This document shows positions 1 to 5,868 of a stretch of 5,868 bases of DNA, one piece after another (positions within the stretch are counted from its first letter, which is position 1; each line of letters starts with the position of its first letter). The translations under genes were made by a program, and so were the position numbers. Source of the stretch: Candidatus Calidifonticultor daggyaiensis (GTDB taxonomy: Bacteria > Actinomycetota > Humimicrobiia > Humimicrobiales > Humimicrobiaceae); contig JACVJA010000104.1 of NCBI GenBank assembly GCA_015661035.1, positions 1 through 5,868 on the forward strand, given 5' to 3'. The notes beneath the pieces were generated by a model. It ran no database searches. It was not told the origin of the DNA and saw only the letters and a list, made by a program, of their open reading frames with translations.

Positions 1-1
1 A

Positions 2-871
2 GAACTATTAAATAATCTTGATTTTAATCTTCAATTTCAACAAGCGATGTATGATGTTATTTCTGAGCCTGTAATGGCTAAAATAGAATTGGAAAAAAAG
101 GAAAATGGAAAATATCCTCTTATTGATTTAAAAACTCGTTTATCTTTGATAGAAAAGGCTCAAAGAATAATAAGAGATATTAGCGAACAAAATCACGAAA
201 AAATTTTAGAGAAAATCCGAGAAGGAACATTGACTTTAAGAGATATTGAAGAGGCGGAAAAAATACCCGAAAAAGAAGGTGGTATAAAAACTACCATTTT
301 GGAGCAATACCGTAGAAGTCTTTATCACGGCATTACCAATAAATTAAATGAAATATTAAAAAGAAAAGATACATTTGGAGAACCTGCAAAGGAAGCAATA
401 GAAGTAAAACAATATTTGGATTTGATAAATAAATTTATAGATAATACTTCTGATTTATGGAAGGCAAGAGAAGCGCTTGCTAAAGCATATGCGGATGGAA
501 TTATTACTCCACAGGAAGCATATTTTTTAAATAATTTAAAGAAAAATCTAAATACCATTGCTGGAATTAGAAGTAAAAATTTATTTACTTTAGCATTTAA
601 TAAATTAAAAAATTGGTTGACAAAAGAGCCAATACCTAACGAAGCTGATTTAGTATTAAGAACTAAACAATTAATAGAAGATATTAGCAAAGGTAAAAAT
701 CCAGAGGAAAGTGTAAATGAAATTATTAAAGAAAAAATTAATGAAGATTTAAATATGCGGATTTTTAACTCCATACAAGAAGCGATAAATGCAGGATATA
801 AAGAAGGAGATGAAGTTTTAATTCAAGGAAAAAGATACATAATTAAAAGAAAAGAGAAAAAAAATGAATAA
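2..871 (+). CDS. Helical phage structural protein, possible internal virion (gp15-position) protein, 5' partial
   Basis: The frame is open to the left edge and ends at TAA 869-871, giving 289 visible residues. The ATG at 47 is probably internal: the 15 codons before it are open, and the bases just upstream (caatttcaacaagcg) hold no Shine-Dalgarno sequence. I therefore call the gene 5' truncated by the window. Residues below count from that Met. The protein is Lys/Glu-rich, looks almost wholly helical, and has no signal peptide or obvious membrane segment. Two similar short stretches, REGTLTLRDIEEAE (58-71) and YADGIITPQEAYFLNNL (148-164), look like helix-turn-helix hairpin elements. The C-terminus (about 240-267) changes character, with the pattern AGYKEGDEVLIQGKRYIIKR. 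This looks like a small beta-strand module of the GD-x-V...G-K-x-Y type. I recognise no enzymatic motif. It lies two genes upstream of a T7-type tail fibre and overlaps the next gene by 8 bp. That position suggests an internal virion or ejection protein, but the function is inferred from context only. Confidence 0.8.
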   Translation, partial: ELLNNLDFNLQFQQAMYDVISEPVMAKIELEKKENGKYPLIDLKTRLSLIEKAQRIIRDISEQNHEKILEKIREGTLTLRDIEEAEKIPEKEGGIKTTILEQYRRSLYHGITNKLNEILKRKDTFGEPAKEAIEVKQYLDLINKFIDNTSDLWKAREALAKAYADGIITPQEAYFLNNLKKNLNTIAGIRSKNLFTLAFNKLKNWLTKEPIPNEADLVLRTKQLIEDISKGKNPEESVNEIIKEKINEDLNMRIFNSIQEAINAGYKEGDEVLIQGKRYIIKRKEKKNE

Positions 872-3800
872 TGATGAAAAAAAATATTTTGAGACTGAAG
901 ATTATGTAGCTATTCCGATAGAGTTGGAAGAAAAAAAAATTGTCACAACAAAGGAAGAAGCAAATCATTTAGAAATGGGTGATTATGTAGCTATTCCGAT
1001 AGAGGAAATTGAAGATAGAAAATTCTTAAATTCTGATTTTTCTAATCCCATAGCAGTTTTTATCAAAAATTGGATAAATATGCCAGAGGAAACAATAACT
1101 TATACCTCAGGAACAGGATTTACTACCCGTGAAATTACTCCAGAAGAACAAAAGCAAGCAAGAGAAGCATTAGTTTCCTTTGGGCTTGGAGCTTTAGAAT
1201 TTCCTTTAAGTAGACTTACAAATATTTATCAAGACCCTGAAATACAACAAATTTTAAAAGAACATCCGATAGCAAAAGGTGCTGGTGATTTAATAAGAGA
1301 CCTTTTATTATTAAAAGGATTAGGCAAAATATTTAAAGGAATTGCAACAATGCCACAGATTTCTAAAATTACCGATTTATTATCAAAGGGAACAATTTTA
1401 GGAAAACTATCTAAAACTACTAAATTTGGAAAACAATTTTTAAATTTTTATGAATTGGATAGATATACCAGAACTGCTATTCACGGATCTATTACTTTTG
1501 GAGCTTGGCAAGCGTTAAAAGAGGCTGGAATATATAGACCAAATCAAAACTTACTTAATTCAATAGTAAATATTGGATTAACTGCTACTTTTGGGGCTGG
1601 TAGAGGTATTATAAGCGCTGTGCCAGATTTTTCAACAAGAGTAATCTCTGCTGGAGTTTATGGAGCTGGGACAACTTTATTAAGCGGAGGAGATGCATCT
1701 ACTGCATTATTTAATGGCGCTTTAATGGCTGGTTTTGAAATAATTGCTGGAAAAGATGTTGATAAAGCAATTAAATTACAGGCATTTAATAATATCAAGG
1801 AGGAAGGATATAATTATCTTATAAAAAAGGGTATGAACCCTTTTGATGCTCGTAGAATAATTGAAACTGCTACTTATAATACAATTAAAAAAGCAGGTGG
1901 GTTGGATAATATTTTAGAAAATAATTCTGCAACCAATATGAATTATTTTGCTTCTGTAATAAAGGAAATTATACCTTCCTGGCAATTTAGCGCTCCACCT
2001 CAAATACCCTTTATGCCAAAAGGTGGATTTGAAGAAGAGAAAGTAATCACTCCAACTTCTCCTGCTATTTCTCCTAAAAAGCCATCTTTACAGGTCGCTC
2101 CTGTGACTAAAACAAAAGAAATAGATATAAAAAATATTGAAAAACAAATTAAACAAGCAACTACTTTTGAAGAAATTAATCAATTAGCGCAAGAATTATC
2201 TAATAATTTAACTGAAGAAAATCAACAACAGATAGCGAAGTTAGTGGATAAAATAGAGCAGAGACAAGAAGAAATAAATAAAGAAATACCACAACAATCT
2301 ATTGTTAAAGAAATTGAAGAAAAAACTAACTTACCATTTGAAAAAATAAGTAAATCAGAAATTGAGAATTTTATTGAGGGAAAAATAATTCCTTATAATG
2401 AAGAAAATAAACAAATTTTAGATAAAATTTCAAAAAAAATAAAAGCAATAGATTTGTTTAGTTCTGATTATTATATTTTTAAAGGTGCTGGGCAAAATAT
2501 TTTTACGAATGGTTTTATTTTAATAAATGACAAAGAGATAGTAAAAAAATTAAATGAAGAGGTATATAACGCTATTTATAAAAAAGAAATGAAATATGCA
2601 ATAAAATATGGAAAAACAAATCCTAAAGAATTTGCTTTACAAGAAATAGAAAAATTAAAAAGTGAAGCGGAAAATAATCCTATTTCCGAAGAAACTTTAA
2701 AAAATTTATTAGAAAAAAATTACAATAAAGAAGAGGCTAAAATAATAGGTTTTATAAGTGAAAAATCAGGCGAAAAAAAATTATTTTTATATGATGGAAA
2801 AACATATGCTATAGTTAATGTTGATTATTTTAACTTTATTAAAGATAATCTAAAAGATGACTTTTCAATTAGATTGTCAGGGCAAGATGAACCTGTTTAT
2901 TTTGTTAAAGATAATAAGATAAAGGCTTTATTAATGCCTATTAAAGTAGATAAAAAAAATATTCCTAAAATACTTAAAGAAATTAAGCCAAAGGTTACCC
3001 CATCTCCCTCTCCTTCTATTCAAGAACTTATTGTAAAAATAAAAAATACTCAACAAGAAAAATTGCTTTCTAATGTTACCATCTCCCGCATTAAAAAATA
3101 TTTTGGTGTAGAGAACCTTAAAAAAGCAAGTATTCCACAATTACAAAAAATAGCAGATTATTTAGATACTTTAAAAGAGGGAGATAAACTTTTGTCAGAA
3201 AAACAACTTGATGCTTTATATGAAATGATAAAAGATATTCCAGACTATCCAATTATCCCTAAAAGAGTAATAATAGATAAATTTGGAGAAAAAGAAGATT
3301 TATTTGTTAAAGGCATTACTGGAAAAATTATCAATGAATTATTACCAACAGTAGATATAAAAGAAGGTCATCCTCTAATAACAAAAATAGTTAATAAAGC
3401 CACTGAATTATTGGATATTGCTAATAATAATATAATGGAACGAGATAAAAAATTAAATGAGATGCTTAAAAAAGCAGAAAAATCTCGTAAATTGCCTATA
3501 GGGGAAAGAATAAAACGCTTTTTAGCACCTCAAAATACAGAGATTTTTAAGGCATTAAGCGGGGAAAAAATTGAATTAACTAAAGAAGAAAAAGCAGTGG
3601 TGGCATATTTAAAGAACTTTTTTAAAAAAGTAAGAAAAGATTTGGCTTTGGAAAAATACCGCAAACATTACATTACCCATTTAGAAAAACCTTTAATGGA
3701 AAAAATTGTAACTGAAGGCATAGTTAAAGCGATAAAAGATATATTTCATTTAAAACCTAAAGAAGAAACAATACCAATAGATATATTATTGGAATTGGAT

Positions 3801-4985
3801 AATATTATTGGCAGTGAAAAATTTTTTAGATTTGCTTTAGAGAGAAAAGGAGGTATACATCCCTCAACTAATTTAAGACATATTATTCATATCTATTCAT
3901 CCCTCTATGAAACCAAAAAAGCAATTGACCAAATATTGCCAGAAGGACAGGCAATTACCCAACTACTTCTTAAGCCAAAATCTGCTATTTGGATGAAAAC
4001 CTTTTTACAAAATCTAAAAGGTAGAGGCCTGGATTGGAGATTTAGAACAGGCAAAATGGCTTGGCTTGCTAAACTTGCTGATACCATTATAGATGTTGAA
4101 TATCTAAAATTATTAGGACTTAATTATAAATCAGCACTTAAAAATATTTTAGCAGGAGAAGCAAATAATTTTATTTGGTTAGGAATAGATAAATATCTTA
4201 CTGGAAAAAAAAGATTTTTATCAAATCCAAAAAAAGCAATCAAAATGGCTATTGATTATGGAGTTTTGGAAGGAACTTATGCAGATTATGCTTTGCAAGG
4301 AATAAATATAGTTAAACAGCTTGGTGATATTGCGTTAATAGGACAGAAATGGGGTGAATATGAGATTAGAGCCACTTTATTTATTTCAGAATTAACCGAC
4401 GAGGAATGGAAGGCTGGAAAAATTTTAAATGAGGAAAAAATAAGACAAATTAAAGATGAAATTGCTATAACTCAAGGTATTTTTTCAAAAACGGAAAGTC
4501 CCTTATGGCTACAAACTTGGTATGGCAGGTTAATAATGCAAATGAACCGTTGGAGCATTACAGATGCTATGTTGGTAAGAAGAATAATATTAAATGCTAA
4601 AGAAGAAATTAAACAAGGTAAAAAATTTGGAGTAAATATGTGGCGTCTTATTAGAATGTTTTTTACTTATGGAGTGGGGATGTATTTTTATTATCAATTA
4701 TATAAAGCTGGTTATAAAACAATGGCAAAAATTGTTCGTTCAATGGCTGAAACTTTAAATAATATTATTGAATTAATAACCTTAAAACCTATTGTGGAAA
4801 TGATAAGAGATAATCCGACAATAAAAGATTTAGCCAGTTTTGCTTATACTATACAAGAATTAACTTTTTATTTATCACCTGCGATTTTTGAAAAACCTAA
4901 AAAAATTGAGGTTAAAAAGGGTATAAAGGAAACTTATATTGCGCCAAAGGAAACAATTGAAGATGTGATAGATTTATTTGAATAA
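864..4985 (+). CDS. Very large modular virion protein, candidate internal virion/ejection protein (gp16 position)
   Basis: This is an intact 1373-residue frame from ATG 864 to TAA 4983-4985, followed by a second in-frame TAA. The start overlaps the previous gene by 8 bp. Only a weak purine-rich site (AAAGAG, 851-856) precedes it, so translational coupling is likely. The next in-frame ATG (975) has no better site. Modules seen: repeated DYVAIPIE at 13-20 and 40-47; a Gly/Ala-rich hydrophobic region at about 233-295; a Pro-rich linker at 374-416; charged helices at 417-480; a mixed alpha/beta stretch at about 485-706; a Pro/Ser linker at 707-719; and a helical half from 720 to the end. The last part contains KYRKHYITHL (931-940), LGLNYKSALKNILAG (1084-1098), YEIRATLF (1166-1173) and YGRLIMQMNRW (1220-1230). 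A hydrophobic, possibly membrane-inserting stretch lies at 1265-1280. T7 gp16 (about 1318 residues) is similar in size and also precedes the fibre gene, but no transglycosylase motif is visible. A tape-measure-like or phage polyvalent protein is the alternative. The frame is near certain; the role is inferred. Confidence 0.95.
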   Translation: MNNDEKKYFETEDYVAIPIELEEKKIVTTKEEANHLEMGDYVAIPIEEIEDRKFLNSDFSNPIAVFIKNWINMPEETITYTSGTGFTTREITPEEQKQAREALVSFGLGALEFPLSRLTNIYQDPEIQQILKEHPIAKGAGDLIRDLLLLKGLGKIFKGIATMPQISKITDLLSKGTILGKLSKTTKFGKQFLNFYELDRYTRTAIHGSITFGAWQALKEAGIYRPNQNLLNSIVNIGLTATFGAGRGIISAVPDFSTRVISAGVYGAGTTLLSGGDASTALFNGALMAGFEIIAGKDVDKAIKLQAFNNIKEEGYNYLIKKGMNPFDARRIIETATYNTIKKAGGLDNILENNSATNMNYFASVIKEIIPSWQFSAPPQIPFMPKGGFEEEKVITPTSPAISPKKPSLQVAPVTKTKEIDIKNIEKQIKQATTFEEINQLAQELSNNLTEENQQQIAKLVDKIEQRQEEINKEIPQQSIVKEIEEKTNLPFEKISKSEIENFIEGKIIPYNEENKQILDKISKKIKAIDLFSSDYYIFKGAGQNIFTNGFILINDKEIVKKLNEEVYNAIYKKEMKYAIKYGKTNPKEFALQEIEKLKSEAENNPISEETLKNLLEKNYNKEEAKIIGFISEKSGEKKLFLYDGKTYAIVNVDYFNFIKDNLKDDFSIRLSGQDEPVYFVKDNKIKALLMPIKVDKKNIPKILKEIKPKVTPSPSPSIQELIVKIKNTQQEKLLSNVTISRIKKYFGVENLKKASIPQLQKIADYLDTLKEGDKLLSEKQLDALYEMIKDIPDYPIIPKRVIIDKFGEKEDLFVKGITGKIINELLPTVDIKEGHPLITKIVNKATELLDIANNNIMERDKKLNEMLKKAEKSRKLPIGERIKRFLAPQNTEIFKALSGEKIELTKEEKAVVAYLKNFFKKVRKDLALEKYRKHYITHLEKPLMEKIVTEGIVKAIKDIFHLKPKEETIPIDILLELDNIIGSEKFFRFALERKGGIHPSTNLRHIIHIYSSLYETKKAIDQILPEGQAITQLLLKPKSAIWMKTFLQNLKGRGLDWRFRTGKMAWLAKLADTIIDVEYLKLLGLNYKSALKNILAGEANNFIWLGIDKYLTGKKRFLSNPKKAIKMAIDYGVLEGTYADYALQGINIVKQLGDIALIGQKWGEYEIRATLFISELTDEEWKAGKILNEEKIRQIKDEIAITQGIFSKTESPLWLQTWYGRLIMQMNRWSITDAMLVRRIILNAKEEIKQGKKFGVNMWRLIRMFFTYGVGMYFYYQLYKAGYKTMAKIVRSMAETLNNIIELITLKPIVEMIRDNPTIKDLASFAYTIQELTFYLSPAIFEKPKKIEVKKGIKETYIAPKETIEDVIDLFE
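900..923 (+). repeat. 24-bp perfect direct repeat, copy 1
   Basis: This is the first copy of a 24-base sequence that recurs without mismatch at 981-1004, starting 81 bp (27 codons) later in the same frame. It encodes DYVAIPIE, residues 13-20 of the large protein. Every wobble position is identical, although the flanking codons are not alike. Confidence 0.95.
981..1004 (+). repeat. 24-bp perfect direct repeat, copy 2
   Basis: This is the second copy of the 24-base repeat and encodes residues 40-47 of the large protein. An acidic/basic tail follows both copies (LEEKK after copy 1, EIEDRK after copy 2). The peptide similarity may therefore run a few residues further than the perfect DNA identity. 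Confidence 0.95.
1560..1748 (+). other. Gly/Ala-rich hydrophobic region of the large protein
   Basis: Residues about 233-295 are rich in Gly, Ala, Ile and Leu, for example VYGAGTTLLSGGDASTALF (265-283) followed by NGALMAGFEIIAGK. They carry few charges, in contrast to the Lys/Glu-rich remainder. Stretches of this kind are common in proteins that phages inject or insert into membranes. Whether this one spans a membrane or packs as buried helices cannot be decided by eye. Confidence 0.5.
2316..2981 (+). other. Mixed alpha/beta module inside the large protein
   Basis: Residues about 485-706 are bounded by proline-rich or charged linkers and contain beta-like segments. Examples are FTNGFILIND (547-556), KLFLYDGKTYAIVNVDYFNF (639-658), EPVYFVKDNK (676-685) and IKALLMPIK (686-694). 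The order, a dG-x-x-Y-x-I-V-N-x-x-Y-x-x-F-I core followed by P-V-x-F-x-K-D and then a closing L-x-M-P-I, resembles a recurrent unnamed module I recall from very large phage proteins. I cannot attach a family name, and no catalytic residues stand out. Confidence 0.4.
3636..4883 (+). other. Helical C-terminal region resembling ends of phage polyvalent proteins
   Basis: Residues about 925-1340 look all-helical and carry landmarks in a recognisable order. These are Y-R-K-H-Y-I-T-H (932-939), L-N-Y-K-S-A-L-K-N (1086-1094), Y-E-I-R-A-T-L-F (1166-1173), the ITQGIFSKTESPLWLQ stretch (1202-1217) and G-R-L-I-M-Q-M-N-R-W (1221-1230). A similar order of an 'N-x-x-S-A-x-x-N' element, an 'R-A-x-F' helix and a 'G-R-L-x-x-Q' helix is familiar from the C-terminal parts of large phage and plasmid polyvalent proteins. 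This recognition is from memory. No enzymatic activity is implied. Confidence 0.4.
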
Positions 4986-4986
4986 T

Positions 4987-4993
4987 AAGGAGG
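4987..4993 (+). promoter_or_regulatory. Strong Shine-Dalgarno site for the tail-fibre gene
   Basis: AAGGAGG is followed by four bases (CAAT) and then the ATG at 4998. It lies in the 12-base gap after the large gene's stop codon and overlaps the second of its two tandem TAA stops. It fixes the fibre start and is much stronger than the site before the large gene, which fits a higher rate of fibre synthesis. Confidence 0.9.
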
Positions 4994-4997
4994 CAAT

Positions 4998-5372
4998 ATG
5001 GCTGTGTCTAATCAAAATTGCAAAATTATTTATGTGGGAGATGGCTCAACCACAACTTTTTCTTATACTTTTAAGATTTTTGAAGAAACAGATTTAGTGG
5101 TAATAAAACAAAATATAAATACAGGACAAAAAACCACATTAATTTTGGGAAGTGATTATACTGTAACAGGGGCTGGACAAGAGGGCGGAGGCAATGTTAT
5201 TGTCTCCGTTGCCCCTACAACAGAGGAAAGATTAATTATTTTAAGAAACATACCGTTAACTCAACCTTTAGATTATGTTGAAAACGACCCATTTCCTGCG
5301 GAAAGCCACGAAAAAGGACTGGATAGATTGACCTTTATTACCCAACAATTGCAGGAACAATTAAACAGAGTG
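4998..5372 (+). other. T7-type tail-fibre attachment domain
   Basis: This is the coding region for residues 1-125 of the fibre. It has the family's usual sequence of blocks: an aromatic Y-x-G-D-G-S-T-T-x-F-S-Y start, a G-x-D-Y-x-V-T-G-A-G block, an R-x-I-P-L-T-Q-P block and an F-P-A-E-x-H-E-x-x-L-D-R helix. In T7 this part binds the tail tube, so it is expected to be conserved while the distal fibre varies. Confidence 0.9.
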
Positions 5373-5868
5373 ATTTTACAAGATATATCTCAAAATCAAC
5401 AAATAGAATTTCCTAATCCTTCCGCTGATAAATTGATTGGTTGGAATTCTACTGGAGATAAGTTAGAAAATAAAGATTTACAAAATTTAGGAACTGTTGT
5501 AGTTGATACTGACCCAACTTTAAGCAATAATTCTGATAATAATGTTGCCTCGCAAAAAGCGACAAAAAGTTATGTGGATACAAAAGATGCTCAAAATGTA
5601 AAACTAACTGGCGACCAAATTATTGGCGGAGTGAAAACTTTTACTTCTATACCAGTTTTACCATCTTCTGACCCTACCGCTGACAATGAAGCAACTAGAA
5701 AGGCATATGTAGATGGAAAGTTTGATACTTCTACAGGACACGACCACGACGGCTCAAATAGTAAAATTTTATCCAGCACTTATGCGCCTTTTAAATTGAT
5801 TGGCGATTATAATATAAATAATCAATCATCTTTTACAATTTCAAATTTAACTCACAGCAAAAAATACC
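4998..5868 (+). CDS. T7 gp17-type phage tail fibre protein, 3' partial
   Basis: The frame from ATG 4998 stays open to the right edge (290 codons seen, no stop), so the gene is truncated by the window. Residues 1-125 match the pattern of the T7 tail-fibre N-terminal domain that attaches the fibre to the tail. Landmarks are YVGDGSTTTFSYTFKIF (12-28), TLILGSDYTVTGAG (47-60), ILRNIPLTQPLDYV (81-94) and FPAESHEKGLDRLTFITQQL (99-118). Next comes a linker (ADKLIGWNSTGDKLENKDL, 143-161), then two units typical of fibre shafts. One runs from DTDPTLSNNSD to SQKATKSYVD (170-194). The other runs from KLTGDQIIGGVKTFTS to ATRKAYVDGK (202-241). GHDHDGSNSK (247-256) carries a His-x-His motif of the kind that binds metal in T4 fibres. 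The receptor-binding C-terminus lies beyond the window. The protein would act as a trimer on the virion surface and set host range. The family call is confident; the host receptor is unknown. Confidence 0.93.
   Translation, partial: MAVSNQNCKIIYVGDGSTTTFSYTFKIFEETDLVVIKQNINTGQKTTLILGSDYTVTGAGQEGGGNVIVSVAPTTEERLIILRNIPLTQPLDYVENDPFPAESHEKGLDRLTFITQQLQEQLNRVILQDISQNQQIEFPNPSADKLIGWNSTGDKLENKDLQNLGTVVVDTDPTLSNNSDNNVASQKATKSYVDTKDAQNVKLTGDQIIGGVKTFTSIPVLPSSDPTADNEATRKAYVDGKFDTSTGHDHDGSNSKILSSTYAPFKLIGDYNINNQSSFTISNLTHSKKY

Noticed and set aside
47..49. ATG as the true start of the first gene
   Set aside because: The frame is open upstream to the window edge and no ribosome-binding site precedes this ATG, so a start outside the window is more likely.
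325..774. 149-codon open frame on the minus strand
   Set aside because: It lies wholly inside the first gene in antisense. Its Phe/Leu/Ser-rich product is what the reverse of Lys/Glu-rich coding sequence gives, and it has no family resemblance.
931..939. A9 run early in the large gene as a programmed frameshift site
   Set aside because: It encodes E-K-K-I in a frame that stays open for over 1300 codons. No alternative frame of interest follows, and A runs are expected in DNA this AT-rich.
1797..1803. Perfect AAGGAGG inside the large gene, possible internal start
   Set aside because: No start codon lies at a suitable distance. The first ATG is about 30 bases downstream and the sequence is explained as codons for K-E-E.
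1825..1844. Inverted repeat AAAAGGG / CCCTTTT with a 6-base loop, possible terminator
   Set aside because: It lies mid-gene, the stem is short with only three G-C pairs, and the T run is just the stem's own arm. It encodes K-K-G-M-N-P-F-D in the large protein.
2931..3140. 69-codon open frame on the minus strand
   Set aside because: It is antisense to the large gene and its Phe/Asn/Arg-rich composition is typical of a shadow frame.
3905..4087. 60-codon open frame on the minus strand
   Set aside because: It is antisense to a coherent part of the large gene, with no independent evidence of coding.
5591..5779. 62-codon open frame on the minus strand
   Set aside because: It is antisense to recognisable fibre-shaft motifs, so the + strand is the coding one.

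Overview
The window looks like part of the virion-protein gene cluster of an AT-rich, tailed bacterial virus or prophage of podovirus type. Three genes lie head to tail on the + strand with almost no space between them. They are a gene open at the left edge (2-871), a very large gene (864-4985) and a gene open at the right edge (4998-5868). No tRNA, rRNA, CRISPR array, insertion sequence, attachment site or convincing promoter or terminator was seen. No stretch over 300 bases lacks a gene.

The firmest identification is the third gene. Its first ~125 residues match the pattern of the T7 gp17-type tail-fibre N-terminal domain, which attaches the fibre to the tail. Fibre-shaft motifs and a His-x-His motif follow. 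In T7-like genomes the genes just upstream of the fibre encode internal virion (ejection) proteins, gp14-gp15-gp16. The 1373-residue protein upstream of the fibre here therefore sits where gp16 would be and is about that size. The Lys/Glu-rich helical protein before it sits where gp15 would be. These two assignments rest on position, size and general character; I cannot see a gp16-type lytic transglycosylase motif.

The large protein looks modular. It has an N-terminal repeated octapeptide (from a perfect 24-bp direct repeat), a Gly/Ala-rich hydrophobic region, a proline-rich linker, a charged helical stretch, an alpha/beta-looking module, a second Pro/Ser linker and a long helical C-terminal half with a possible membrane segment. 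Its C-terminal half resembles, from memory, the helical ends of very large phage 'polyvalent' proteins.

The organism cannot be named. The low GC content, AGA-dominated arginine usage and Lys/Glu/Ile-rich proteins fit many AT-rich bacterial hosts. The AAGGAGG ribosome-binding site before the fibre gene indicates a bacterial host with standard Shine-Dalgarno initiation. All visible stops are TAA and there is no sign of stop-codon reassignment. The 8-bp overlap and 12-bp gap between genes suggest one polycistronic transcript with translational coupling, transcribed from a promoter outside the window.
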